A stretch of DNA of 64,000 nt, from the NCBI GenBank assembly GCA_029531795.1, contig JAPEIS010000004.1, positions 1,364,001 through 1,428,000 of the forward strand, read 5' to 3'. The DNA is from Sclerotinia nivalis. Taxonomy: Eukaryota > Ascomycota > Leotiomycetes > Helotiales > Sclerotiniaceae. This document shows positions 13,080-25,709 of this stretch, piece by piece. The notes beneath the pieces were generated by a model, which was given only the letters and a program-made list of their open reading frames with translations, did no database searches and was not told the origin of the DNA. Position numbers and translations under genes: made by a program. Position 1 is the first letter of the stretch. Each line of letters starts with the position of its first letter.

Positions 13080-14015
13080 CAAGTAAAACCATGTCCGCAC
13101 GTTTCGCTCCTTCACACAACCAACCCCTAGGCCGATTATGATAGCTCAGGGCCGCTAAGCTGCCCTGCTCTCTCCACAGCGATCCTTTAATTCATGGATA
13201 AATCATCCAAGCGAAGCTCGCGAAGCACTAACCATCCTCACTAGAGAAATCAGATCACCCCCTAAATACACATTTACATCACACCGCATACTTAGCTGCC
13301 CCGGATCGTCGACCGCGTGGTTCCCCGTACCAGACTTTTCGGTGCGAGTTGCTGCTGAGTCCTGACGAGGTAATATAATATAAATTTTCTGTTTGGCTCG
13401 AATCCTGTTGCGGTTAATAGGTTAATAGGGGAGTAAGAAAGAGTAAGATGAAATTAAGAATTAAGACGGGATGTGAGGAGATGGAGATTTTCCGCAAGGT
13501 GGCTTCGGAGTGGCTCCCGGATGGGTTATGTGGCGTCGAGGCCTGGGGGCTTTTTTCCGGATTATGTCGCTGGATAGGAGATATCGTATGATAGCTGTAT
13601 GATAGGTGTGTGATAGGAGAAATTGTTTTTGATTTACATCAAGGGTGCTGTGAAACGAGGTGGGCTTCATTAGAGTGATTCTCACGTGAACGCACCAAAA
13701 AGAGTTGTTACAGCTACTATTTGGTTAAGTCATGGTCTAGGCATATCATATATTGCTTCTGGCTCACGAATATCAGAGTACACGATTCATGAAAGTACGA
13801 ACCTCCTATGTGAATTTAGTCCGCAACTCTCTAGAATCTGTATCTCCATCACCAATGCGCATCACAACCCTGTCTGACTCTTTATCCATCGGTTCCTCTG
13901 CCCGAAATCCTACTACTCCTCTGCCCTAGTTGCTTTGAATTCTTATCTGTGGAATAGGTGTGTTGTCAGGAGTCTAGAATATATTAATGTTTGAGACTTT
14001 TATTTGACTCCGAGT

Positions 14016-14039
14016 GAGATTGAGATTGAGATTGAGATT
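14016..14039. repeat. GAGATT microsatellite
   Basis: Four consecutive copies of the hexamer GAGATT, directly readable. No link to a gene is seen. Confidence 0.9.
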
Positions 14040-14203
14040 GTGGTCTTGATGGCTGATTTTATGATTGTCTTCACTGGTTTGTTTGGATGGAATGTTATAA
14101 TGTTTGGTGTTAATCATATTGTTTTATTCCCCTTGAACTGGATAATACACCATGTACATCATCATCTGCACATCTACAGCAGTATTGCAATTACCTAGTA
14201 CAT

Positions 14204-14264
14204 GAAGTGATATTAGGGCCGATATCACTTCAATATCACTTCAATATCACTTCAATATCACTTA
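14204..14264. repeat. hairpin plus 11-base tandem repeat
   Basis: GAAGTGATAT at 14204-14213 and its exact reverse complement ATATCACTTC at 14222-14231 flank an 8-base loop. The right arm is also the first unit of a tandem array of ATATCACTTCA, three full copies and one partial one (14222-14264). Confidence 0.85.
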
Positions 14265-14760
14265 CAAGAGTATATACGTATCTCAGCCATAAATACGAAC
14301 TATACTATCGTAAATATAATCCCAAATCAGCAATATTGAAATAAGATCCATCTCCAGAAAAAATATATCGTTCCAATTCGTCTTTTACCAGATATCAAAT
14401 CCTTAGTTAGATCTTATTTCACACTGTTTGATATAATAACTTGATGAGAAGAATCTGCGCAAAGATGTGCTCTTTTTTGTTAAGTTATTTATCTGAATAG
14501 ACAATTAAAAATCAAGAATATAAATCTCTTCCTTATATTGTATATATGAACTTCATCATGTTTCTGTATCTATATCTACCAATTCTACTCCTACTCCTAC
14601 ATCCTACCCTACCCTACCCGATCATATAATATAATATTATATCACCAAACACCATAACTCCCAAACACAATACGTAATAAGCACCAACCATTACCCATTA
14701 TCCCACGACAAAATAAAGCATCTCCATCTCCATCTCATTCATGATCTCACCTCACCCCCC

Positions 14761-14796
14761 AAACAAACAAACAAACAAACAAACAAACAAACAAAC
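14761..14796. repeat. AAAC microsatellite
   Basis: Nine perfect copies of AAAC in an A/C-rich spacer. Confidence 0.95.
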
Positions 14797-15778
14797 CCTA
14801 AAATTCTCATCACCGAACACCATACCTACCTCTATACCCAAAGCCCAAGTAAAATCCCCACATCTAGACATCTAGACCGCAATTTTCAAATTCCGTTCTG
14901 TGAACACTTAGTCTTACTCAGTAGAGAAATAGAGAAATGGGGAAATGAGATGGAATATATGAACATGGTAAAGTTTAGATGAGGAAGTAAAGTAGAGGGA
15001 GATAAAGGTTTGGGTTGTTTTTTTTATGGTTGAGGTTTGGGGTTCATCAGTTTGAGGTTTGAAGTTTGGAGTTTGAGATGTAACACGGGTGTGTGGGAGG
15101 AATGGGACGGACGGGATTACGTATTCTCACTGTTGTGTGACATGAGACGAGGTGAAACTTTCGGGGTGGTGAGGGAGGGTGTTTTTACTGGAGGTGTTCA
15201 TTCATTCATTCATGATTTGGGTTGGGTTGGGTTGGTATTTTCGGATGATGGATGTTGAATTTTGGGGAAGTAGGGGTGGAGGAAGTGTGAAGTGCGAAGT
15301 ATCGTTCTGGACGGGATCTGAAGGTATTGATGGATTGATTTGGAAAGAAGTGAGGGGAAAAAAAAGGGCCGAAAGTAATAATAACGTTGAAACACCATCA
15401 ATCAATTGAAGTCGCAAGAAAGTTTTGTACCACGAAACGAGACGAAACAATTATGCGGAACGTTGATAATTGATCTGTGCGGGAGAGATGAAAGAAATGC
15501 GGAGGAGGCAGTGCAATCTCAATTGACCAAAACACGGGAATGTGATTGATGGTTTGCTGAATAAAAGACGGCAAGTTCGTGGAGGAGGCTGTGTAATGTC
15601 TATCAAACACGCGGGGCGGGAGGAATAAAGGTTATCATGACTTCATGCTACACTATCAATCTAGCCTAGCAAAAGTCCCTTGGTTCCATGAAGAATCTCC
15701 TTATGTCAAAAGCGCCATACTCTGTAGATATCTGGAGGGCGTTCAATAACTTTGATTGTCGTTCCACTAGATGATGAG

Positions 15779-17198
15779 TTAGTACTCTCTCCAAGTTGTA
15801 ATGTCATCCACATTTGAACGTACGTAAAGTGTATCATGAAATACTTCCGGCCCGGTTGCATACAATTCCCACCCAAACTTCAATCTGACATACTGGATGA
15901 GATGGCTCGCAATCTTGACATGCCCCACGTCCGTTGGGTGATAAGCTGGTCCAATGTCATTGTGTTGCATCAAACCTGTGGTGTTGAAATAAGATACGAA
16001 TGGTGCAGATGTTTTATTGGACGGATAGGTGGAATTGGTATGCGGATTGTACAGTATAGGGTTAGATAAATACTCTTGGGAGTTGAAATACTGATAGATG
16101 TTGTATATCTCGGTGGTAAATCCTTGAGCTTGAGCATAAGAATTTCCGTAGGCAAAGAAGCCTTCCCATAGAGACTAGTTCTGTCAGTAATGTTCATACA
16201 CAAGTAGACTTAGACTTACCATGATAATTACTTGAGCGTTGGGCCAAACAGCATGGATACCCTCGATCAGCAAGGTATATTGAGCAACGTATTCAGCACT
16301 AGTAACATTGTTTGCCTCGTTGCTATCATTAGTCCCCAGGTTTATCACTACAAAATCTGGATCGTCTTGCTTGGAAAAATCCCAAAATTCTGGTTTATCA
16401 CCCCATATTTGAGCTGCGCGAGGGCTCGTATCAGAAGTATAATACCATTGATGAAACATCCCTCGAGTATTGCCGAAACATAACTGGTCGTATAGACAAA
16501 TGCCAGGATATGCTGTAATGGAGTACTCAGTATTTCCAAGACCGGCTCCCATGCCATACGTAAAGCTCGAGAGACCTTCTAGAGTAGCTGTGTACCCTGA
16601 TGAAAGGGAATCTCCAATGAACTCGATAGACCTCGAATAATTGGGAATTTTGATCAAACTTTCGCCTTTACTCAAAAGGACGGCAGAGATTTGGACGCCA
16701 TAGGCCCAGTTTGTAACCCTCAGTTCAAACGTCGATGGATTTATGGGCCAGGGGACGTCGATTGCGGGAGATTCTGGACTGACGAGTAGATGGGTCGCAC
16801 TTGTAGTGATATTGGTGAACTGCCAATCCTGTCCATTTACTCGATAGCCGATCAATACCGTGTCTGAAGTTAAAGGTCCAAAAGTAATTGCAACTTCTTG
16901 TCCGGTAAATCCGAATTTGAGACCAGGTGCTCTAGGGCTTGCTTAGTCTTCTCTCGCCCGGACAGAAGGAACTCAAGAGAGAGATAACCTACGACCACCA
17001 TGAAACATATTTACTATCCCATCGTCCTTTGTACGAGAGCTCTGGTGTGCTAGGAGGATAGCTAGTGAAGTTGTAGCTATCAAGATCTATCTTTGTGTCT
17101 GGATAATTCGTGATTCGGACTTGATCATTCTGCCAAATTGTTGCAGTTACCACACCGGCCATAAATAAAACTGTAGTTGAAACCATAGAGAACTTCAT
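15779..17198 (-). CDS. secreted SGNH/GDSL esterase, CE2-like
   Basis: Three exons: 17198-16993, 16931-16220 and 16174-15779, with introns 16932-16992 (donor GTAGGT) and 16175-16219 (donor GTAAGT), encode 437 aa. The N-terminal 20 residues or so (MKFSMVSTTVLFMAGVVTA) look like a signal peptide. Next comes a beta-sandwich-like region (about 55-165, with KYVSWWSAPGLKFGF across the first splice), then an SGNH hydrolase domain. Its marks are FIGDSLSSGY with nucleophile Ser177, INLGTND (oxyanion Asn) near 270 and YHPTDVGH with the Asp/His pair near 390. This two-domain layout is that of carbohydrate esterase family 2 and related acylhydrolases, so deacetylation of plant or fungal polysaccharide outside the cell is likely. 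Several N-glycosylation sequons fit secretion. The substrate is not visible from sequence. Confidence 0.88.
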
Positions 17199-18522
17199 CT
17201 TGAGAACCAAAGCTACATCAGTAAGAACAAAACGAAACACATAAAGCATTGCATGATTGCTGCGAGATTGTTATTTATAAGACTATAGTCTATGGGTAGG
17301 TATCTTGAAGCGACTTCGGCAAATTCACGATGGACTTGCGGGGTCCCACTGAGCAAAAATAAGGATTTTGTTTTCCCGTGGCGGCTGTATTGTAGCTGCA
17401 TAGTGCCCAGACTATTTTAAAGAAGACGTCCAATAACGAGAACAAATGTCGGGACTGATTAACCATACATTCGTTGACAGTTGTAAATTAGGTAGGGACT
17501 CATGCACTACATGAGGATATCTGCAACGGAAAATCAAGCCGCACTCGCGAAGATGTATACATGCAAATAACAACACCTCCTCATATAAAGTCTGTTTTCC
17601 ATTTATCCGCAGGGTTTTTTTTATCCGGCGGAAAAAAGTGAAGAATATAAGGTTTATGTATTGACAATGGTGTTGATGTTGTTAAGTGATGTATATGATG
17701 TATGTGATGATGTATGTGATGTATGTGATGTACATGTATGTGATGGCAGCCCTCAGGTTGACTCGTGTAACTCGATTTGACTTCTTGTACAGAGTAAATA
17801 CCGACTTGCACAACCTGCATTACATAATTTAAGGTCACTGCATAAATAATTTATGCATATACGTGTACGACCATACTCAATCTTTCTTAGTACCGAATGA
17901 CCTCTTCAATTGTCTGAATTTGGCGGTGGGAAGGTCGCACATAGAACGGCCACAACACAGAATGGCCATCATTTAACTTCAATTCTCAACCACTCATCCC
18001 TATTTATTTATTTATTTTCATTCTTTCCCATGTATAATTAATTATATATTGTTTAATTTGTTATATCCTAATAAAAGACCACCATCTTTCAAACAAAATT
18101 CTACTACATATACTCTTCTGCGCGGAAATTACCCCCAATCCAATAATTGAAAAAAGAAGGAGGGAAGGGAATAAGTAAACAGAGAGGCTTACCTATCGTT
18201 CTCAGCTGATCGATTCACTCATATATACAAAGGAAGGAAAGGCATCACAAATATCGGAGCCGATTGTGGATCTTACCATTACTTTGTCTGGTTGACTCCG
18301 CCAAATCTCTTCAACGGAACCAAACTTTGAATTGCCTACCATCATCAAGCTAAGGGGGAAAGGACTCCTAAGAAATGATCTTGCCTCAATCACAAAGACC
18401 ATGAAGTTTACAGCACCTTCACAGTTCTCTGTGAGGGTGTCAGAACCATCGAGTACACTTCAGTTATTGCTTGGCATCAACCAAAATTCTTTGAACCACC
18501 AAGAGGTATAGAACCAATACCA
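17199..18522. other. intergenic spacer
   Basis: No gene seen. It serves as the divergent promoter region between the esterase (minus) and the CNL1-like gene (plus). It contains an imperfect GATGTATGT repeat at about 17690-17745 and AT-rich runs near 18000-18070. Confidence 0.6.
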
Positions 18523-19053
18523 ATGGCATCTCCAGCGCCATCTGTCCCCGATACTCAACTCGGCCTAACAGCCGATGAAATTGCTCTTCTCCGACATCAT
18601 CAAGCCCAAGCTGCCGCAACCGCAGGCTCAAGTTCTTCTCGCGCAGCCTCGCGAGCCTCATCCCAAGGTCTCCTCCTCCTCGATACCACTTCCCTCGCAG
18701 CTCTTGGACGTCACTTCGATCATCTCATCTCACAAATCTCCGCGAGGCTCGACTATCTATCCGAACAATCTGCGATTGTAGCACAGCAACAATACGATAG
18801 TGCGGGAAATGCGATTGCGATGGCGGATGCGGAGATCGCGCGGTTTCATGAGATTCTCAGGCAGATCGATGAGCTGGAATTGGATTTCGATCGCATACGG
18901 CATATTAGGGATATTGTGAGGGGTTACAGACAGAGGGTGGAGGAAATGGAACAAGCTATGGAGAGAGGCGCTAGTGGGCATATGAGCGGAAGTAGGCACA
19001 GGCATAGGGTTCCTCAGGAGAGCTCTGGTAGTTCGAGAAGACATCGGAGATGA
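18523..19053 (+). CDS. BLOC-1 subunit CNL1-like coiled-coil protein
   Basis: A single exon of 176 codons starting at ATG 18523. The N-terminus has a GLTADEIALLRHHQ segment followed by an Ala/Ser-rich linker (about 30-48). A long helical coiled-coil region (about 52-150) with LAALGRHFDHLISQI, MADAEIARFHEILRQIDELE and RIRHIRDIVRGYRQRVEEME follows, and the tail is Arg/His/Ser-rich. This organisation, especially the ADAEI..IDELE..KIRHIRDIV core, is what I know from fungal CNL1-type subunits of the BLOC-1 endosomal maturation complex. Its being a real gene is near certain; the family name is from memory and less so. Codon choice changes from pyrimidine-rich (first 70 codons) to purine-rich (rest). 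Confidence 0.7.
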   Translation: MASPAPSVPDTQLGLTADEIALLRHHQAQAAATAGSSSSRAASRASSQGLLLLDTTSLAALGRHFDHLISQISARLDYLSEQSAIVAQQQYDSAGNAIAMADAEIARFHEILRQIDELELDFDRIRHIRDIVRGYRQRVEEMEQAMERGASGHMSGSRHRHRVPQESSGSSRRHRR

Positions 19054-20294
19054 AATTGCTGGACATATAACACCTTTGGATGGAAGAGAACCGAAAACTT
19101 CAGTGTCGGGATCATGATATAGTGGACCGGATTATAATATAATGGAAGTGGAGGTATAGGGGGGATAGGGACGGATTCGATTTTTTTTCTTTGAAAGGAT
19201 TAAAACATGGGTTACCAGTGGAGAAACAGGCTCGGACACATTGTACAGAAGTATTTGCCTCACGGCTGGAGAAGGAATAGCCTCGCGGCCGGCGTTCAAT
19301 TTTGGATTCTTTGACTTTTGATATCATTTCTTTTGTGAATAGCATCAATGCCCATATCCGATATAGGAGAAACTATCCAATCTCGAATATAGGAATTTGA
19401 GAGTTTAATTTCACGAGTGGGAGGCTGAGCAGGCGATTGATTTATCATTCATCATTCTGAAAGTGTATTTTAAAATGAATCGATCCCGTTAGTGAGGCAG
19501 ACAGCTTTGATCATCCAAAACTAGTACTACATCATCAATAGGAATTTTCTATCTAAAGTCTCATTCATGTCTCTCCATGTCTCTCCATATGTATGTATGT
19601 GTATGTGTACTGTATAAGTTCTGATATATATAAGTAGTAGATGGAACGGTGCGTGCAGAAGTCAGAAGTCGGGTTTCGTATGATATTTGTTTATGTGGGA
19701 TCTTATTGTACATAGTACATCCTACATCCTACACTTTACGGATATGCACACTGCACAGTATCTATATTATCTCCTCGCCTCCCTCAATTCACACTCACGC
19801 TTCCATTTTTCCACTCTACTTGCTCCTCTCCCCATTTCCCATTGCCATCTTCCATTGATCAATCTCCTTTCCCCTGCACATTTTCTCAAGATCCAGCAAA
19901 TGTACAAATACATATCCATCCATCCATTTAGTACGAGCGATAGATCTAAGCATCATATTGCTCCATGCAAACCATTCAAATCCATTGTATTCAACGCCTG
20001 AAGAACATTCCAATCCATCTGCCCTGTCCATCAAGATATCCAACCATTCAAATACGCTCCGCTCCAAATGCTATGTTAAAATCCTGATATTGTAAAACTC
20101 CATCGATCCATTCATCCAGTCCATTTATTCATCCGATCCATTCTCATATTTTCTTCTCTCTTATGAGATTCATCCAATCCAATGCATGCATCGGATGGAC
20201 TTCCATGCAATGCACTACTCCCTTTCATCCTCCCTATTTACACACTCTTACGCGTCTCCACAATCAAATCAAATAGAAGAGAAGAATTTTCTGT
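19054..20294. other. intergenic spacer between convergent genes
   Basis: No gene seen between the 3' ends of the CNL1-like gene and chs4. Contains pyrimidine-rich and imperfect ATCC/CATC repeats (about 19730-20250) that read in several frames but show no coding signature. Confidence 0.6.
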
Positions 20295-23200
20295 TTACAT
20301 AACAGAACATTCCTCATTATTCTTCTGATTCGCTCCTTTAGATCTTGAGATTCTTTCTCTGCCTTTATTACTCTGTTTTCCGCCATTTCGTTTAAGCTCC
20401 TCGAGCTTTTCGCGAGCCTTGGGAAAATTTTGCGCTGCATTATTTATTAGTCATGAATCCTACAAAAGACAACAATACCAATAAAGAAAGTAGAATAGAG
20501 AGTAAATATAAACCAGAAAAGAAAAAATAACCTACCAGCAGCCCTCCAATACCACCTCTTAGCATCCTCCAAACTCTTCGGCGTACCAATTCCCTCCTCA
20601 CTATAATAACCCATAGCATATTCAGCCTTTGCTAATCCCGCCATCGCAGCCTTTCTCGCCCACAAATAAGCCTCCGTGTCACTCTGTTGCAAAATATTTT
20701 CATGACCTGTCAAATACCAACCACTAAGTGCTAATTCACTTTGATGCTCTTCCTGAACAGCTGCTTTGGAATACCACAAAATAGACTGTCTCGCATCGAT
20801 TGGACAATTAAATTGACCATACTCATAAGCTTGGCCTAGACGAAATTGTGAGAATTTATAGCCGAGATCGGCTGCTTGCTGGAAAAGCTGAAAGGCATAT
20901 GCTTCATCGCGAACGAGTGATGTATCTGGACCCTGTGGTGCTTCATATAAGAGACCTAGTTCGTGTAAGGCATGAGGGTTTTCAGGGTCGGCACGTTCAG
21001 CAGCTCTTTTAAGCCAAACGACGGCTTCGCGAGCGTTGACTGGTTGTCCTAGAAGTCCCTTGAGTTGAATCATACCCATCTTGTACATGGCAGGGGTGTC
21101 TCCAAGAGTAGCAGCGCGTTTATACCATTGAATGGCTTTAAGAGGATCTTTACGTGTGCCACCTCCCTCATCGTTTCCGAGTTCGCAACATACTGCGGTT
21201 CGGTATGCGGCTTGTGGATGACCAAGTTTTGCGGCAGATTGGTAGAGGGTAAATGCTTCCTTCTCGTTAACTTCAAGACCAAGGGCACCACGACCGTAAC
21301 AATCTGCAAAATAAAACATTGCATCTGGATGTTGAGCCTCTCTTAATTTCTTAAGGACTTTAGTAGCTTCAAAGACATACTTTTCTCTTGCCTTATTACG
21401 TGCTCGTTGGTCAGCAAGAGGTGCGACCAAAACATCGGAAGCCTCTACCAATTTCTTAACAAAGAGTAGAGGTGTCTCGTTATCGCTGGGATTACCGTTT
21501 TTATACTTCAACCTCAAACGATCAAGTTCGGCCTGAGTTACTGGTTGTGCGGAAGCTGTTGTAGGAGTAGGACCCGCAGGAGACGCACCATTGGATGTTT
21601 GAACCGGAGTACTTGATTGAGGCGGAGGGTTAAAACCGCCATAATTGCGCATGGGTGGTGGTTTAATATTCTGTTGCTGTTGAGCGAAAGAATTGGGTAT
21701 CAAACCAGCACGAATTGGTGGAGCATGAGGAGGTAGACCACCTTCTGGGGTACCTTGCTTTTGTAGACTATTTTGACGATCGCCTTGAAATCCTCCATTC
21801 TGTGGACCAGGGTAACCACCATTTTGAGGCGAAGGGCCATTCAACATTCCTCCAAATCCTGGTTGTGGCATTCCACGACCAGCCCCAGGAGCTGCAGACA
21901 TACTTCTTGGCGGTGGTTGGAACTTTGGTGCTTGACTAGGATATTGGTCATATACTTGATCTTGTGGCGGGCCTTGATATTGGTTATATTGAGCATTTTG
22001 TTGTTCCCAGCCATTTTGATAACCTTGCTGTGGTATGTTAGGAATTGGTGGCGCATCCCCTGCCATCTCGAAAATTGCAGTTTGAGCTTGGGCTCGAGCT
22101 CTGAAATCTGGTTGAGATTTAACAGGTTTGACTTGACGGAGGTTTCCATTTCTTTCCACAGGCCCACCAGGTTGCATGAGGTCAAATCCAGTTCCAGAAC
22201 CTGCTCCAGGTTGAATATGAGCTTCAATCGAAGCACCTCTTCTATGTACAGTTCTTTGGGGTGCGGTATCAAAATCTGGCATTTCCGAGGTATTTGAAAG
22301 GTTTCGATTATGTGTGAGTAGTGGAGCTGGTGATTCATAATATGCATCATAAAATGTGCCCAGACTGTCATCCGGATTATGATCAGCATAAGGATTACCT
22401 GAATAACTATCTTGTTGGTATTGTTGTTGAGGAGGTGGTGGTTGAATAGGTTGTTGATTTGGGTATATTCTTTGTGGTGGTGGTCTTGATCCGGTAGTTG
22501 TAGCAGGTCGAACAGGTATACCACGTCCAATAGGACCATTGTATGGTGCACTCATTCCTGGTCCATCAACTGAAGAGGTTGGTGGACCATTCCCCATGGG
22601 TCCAGGATTATCTGGCATGGTCATGCTTCTTTGTAGAGGACCAAAATTCTCCATATCATCTCGAACCGGTGACATGGGATTTCCATATTGATCATAACCA
22701 CGATCTCCATAACCATTCTGTCTTGGTGCAGCACCATAACCCTGTCCTGGGGGTGGTCCTCTTCTTTCCGGAAAGTCTTGCCTAGGAGGACCTGGTGTCA
22801 TACCCCTCGGTGGTGGGCCTCTTCGCTGATCTGGCATTCCTTGTGGATACCCTCCTCGTGGTGCGCTCCTTTGACTATCCATTGAAGGTCTTCCATAATC
22901 ATCAGTTGACATACCTCTCCTCGGTCCATAGTTATCACGACTTCCTTTACTTCCAGCCGTTCCAGGTCGCTTAGAAGTGGGAGGACTCGAAATATCTATT
23001 GCACCCATTTTTTGGGTAATTTCTTGTTCTTCCGACAATGCAGTTTTCTTCCTTGCTCCGGGAAAGGTAGGAAAAGGGCTATCGAAAGATGATGTGGAAG
23101 CTTCTGGTGATCTAGGAGGTGTTACTAGAGGTTTCCGAGGTCGTTGTTCTGAAATATAGTCAATATATCTATTCACAATATATATCTTTTTTCCACTCAC

Positions 23201-23801
23201 GTCCTTGTGCTGGCCTCATTCGGTCATCCATTGGTCTGCCATTTCCATTCACAGGACCATCATTTGGAGGGTATCCTCTTCCTTGTGGTCCTTCATGTCC
23301 AATGCGAGCTGGAGGAGGTCTTTGCATTGGCCCACCTCTACCATTTGGATTAGGTCCACCCCTTGTGGGTGGCATCCCACCTCTACCATTTGCATAATGT
23401 TCTTCTTGTGGAGGATAATTTTGATTCGATGGTGGATAACCTCTGCCTCCTGCATTTGGATTTGGAGGATACTCCCTTCCCCGTCCATTCGGATTTGGAG
23501 GGTAACCACCTCTTCCCCCTCCATTCATATTTCCATAACCACCTCCATTCACATCTCCTCCACCTCCGCCTCCGCCTCCACCTCCACCATTCATATCCTG
23601 ATATCCGCCATTATAATCTTGTGGATATCCATTATCATAATTTTCATATCCATAACCATCTTGACCAAATTCATTATATTGTTGTTGGGAATATTGTTGT
23701 GCAGGAGCTTGTTGATATTCTTGTGCTGGATTCGGTCTTTGAGTAGCTCGTCCATTATATGGCCTCTGTGGTTGTTCGTAATAACCCTGATCATATGCCA
23801 T
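20295..23801 (-). CDS. SKT5: chitin synthase activator Chs4/Skt5, Sel1 repeats
   Basis: Three exons: 23801-23201, 23148-20536 and 20434-20295, with introns 23149-23200 (donor GTGAGT) and 20435-20535 (donor GTAGGT), give 1117 aa. The first 700 residues or so are low complexity: Gly/Asn/Pro/Arg repeats including a run of glycines, then Pro/Gln-rich stretches. Residues about 805-1071 form a string of Sel1-type repeats (for example AAKLGHPQAAYRTAVCCELG, WYKRAATLGDTPAMYKMG). The last exon adds a basic tail ending CSVM, a CAAX farnesylation box, as in yeast Skt5, which anchors and activates chitin synthase Chs3 at sites of wall growth. The short last exon is easily missed because the previous exon reads on into the intron. 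I infer the role from domain order plus the CAAX end. Confidence 0.92.
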
Positions 23802-25709
23802 GATTTTTCTTGCTATCTCTCCTTCTTAATCGCCTCGACTCCCCTACCCCTCGGATTATTTGGCGCAAAATCTTAACAAATTGTAATAACTCCAAGCACA
23901 AGCAATCAATCCATGGAAACCAATTCCTCGAGAAGTCTATATTTTCTTATTCCAGAAAGTCGGCAAGCTTAACAGATTTTTCGAAAATCAAAGAAACGGA
24001 TTTGTCTCTGTTGTAAATGGTTGAATGATCAATGTTTCGGGAATGGATTTACTCCGTTCTAATTATGAATTTGTTGTTATCAACTTCGCAACTCAAGTTT
24101 GAGGATTGTCTCGGTATTTCTTTTCGCATGAAAACCAGTACTCTTAAAACTATGAAGAAGTAGAAAAAGGAAATCGAGTGAGGATCTCTGCGGGATGTTG
24201 AATTTTCTATGTTGAAAAGAAGAAGGTATCGTATGGTTATTAGATAGTTGTAAGTATCCCGACGAGAGGGTGGAAAAGGGTCATTCAATGCCTATCCAAG
24301 ACGGCTGACCGGCTTGGAAATCTTGGGAGGTCGTCTCAGAGAATGCGGAGTGGGGGCAGGGGCGCTAATTAAGGTGGTTATGGGGAGTTGTGGGAAGTTA
24401 TCTGTCGGGTATTGAATTATAAAAAACTGGTAGGCATATAGGCATTTTAATTCCTATTACTACTGTTATTGCTGCGCCCGTCGCAAATGTTTGAACCACA
24501 ATAATGGACTTAATAACAAGCTCCTTGAAAGTTGTTGGTTATGGTTGGTTTGGATGAATGTCTAATTTCAGCATCAAAGCTTTGAAGATTCCGACAGTCC
24601 GACCTCTTGATTTTTCTATCAGTTGTTTGTAACTATGGATCTCCCCTTATTGATAGACGTAGATCTTATGGCATCATCCATCACATAGCATTGAAAGGGA
24701 TGGGTTAATTCAAATTAAAGTGTTAGAAATTTATTATACGATAGATGGTATATGCATGCAATTAACCTTACTATGAACAATTTCTCCCGTGTTACATATA
24801 TGACAAGGGGGTTTTCCCATCAGCAGTCATGATTGAAATCAGGTCCGAATGAAGAACGATTGGTTATCGCATTACAATCAGCATATTGATGATTGTTACT
24901 CCAACGAGATCCATGAAATCCACTACCTGGGTATACCAAGGAGAATATAGGAAACATGGCGTTGCGAAGGCGGAATTTACCTCGGTTTTACATACCTAAG
25001 TAAGATATTCAAAGATCAAGTGATGATATTGAGTAATGGAGTTTCAGTTGATATTGAGAAATTTTGAAAGTGCAAGATTTGGTTGTCCGTCATCAATCAA
25101 TCATTAATTTTATATACCTAGGTGAATGAAGTTAATGAAGATAGCAAGGAGAGTAATGTATTAGATACTTAGATTCTGTAACGGCATAAAGACATACATA
25201 TATATAGAGAGAGATGTCTTGGCCATCTGAAATTGAATATAGAGCGCAGTATCAGGTATTTGTAGAACTAATAAGGTATTATCTGAAACAAGAATTTGAC
25301 AACCGGTACTTGCCTGAAGTACCTAGTAACTGCTCCTGGTTATCTTGACTTTGGGAAGAAAATACTATGCAATAATTCCATCCCAGCAATTTGCATCCCT
25401 CCTTCATCATCATCCCAGCATCCAATCATCACAACTGAAAAGCTTATGAAATCACCCTTCTACAATTTGTCTCTCCCTACGCCACCACAGCCACCATTAA
25501 TTCATTCATTCCCCACTCAGCCACAACTAGCTTTGCAGCAGCAGCTTTGAACCCGGCTTTGAACCCAGCTTTGATTTGAAAATCATCATGTCATCGATTT
25601 GATCTCATCTCCGAAAGCAAAGCAGACATCACAATTGCATTACCGAACCGATTTTTTTCAATTTCCACATCAGAAAGAGCCAGACATTTTGGAAAACCAG
25701 CAAGCAAAA
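23802..25709. other. divergent intergenic region chs4/cbp4
   Basis: No gene seen in 1.9 kb between the chs4 start (minus) and the cbp4 start (plus). AT-rich, with several CT-rich leader-like stretches before cbp4 (about 25380-25700). It presumably holds both promoters. Confidence 0.6.

Larger units (their letters stand above)
13080..15778. other. spacer with short repeats, no clear gene
   Basis: A CT-rich, transcript-leader-like stretch near 12950-13090 precedes an ATG opening a frame of only 16 codons (from 13091), after which stops are frequent. The rest is AT-rich with simple repeats: GAGATT units at 14016-14039, an 11-base repeat at 14222-14264, AAAC units at 14761-14796, and TTCA and GGGTT runs around 15200-15235. 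No coding region is supported. Confidence 0.5.

Noticed and set aside
13300..13390. Possible small ribozyme (CTGACGAG core)
   Set aside because: The matching GAAA-containing partner and flanking helices of a hammerhead are not present.
22543..23876. Long plus-strand frames of up to 223 codons opposite chs4
   Set aside because: They are antisense shadows of the Gly/Pro/Gln-rich chs4 exon, giving Ile/Trp/His-rich nonsense.
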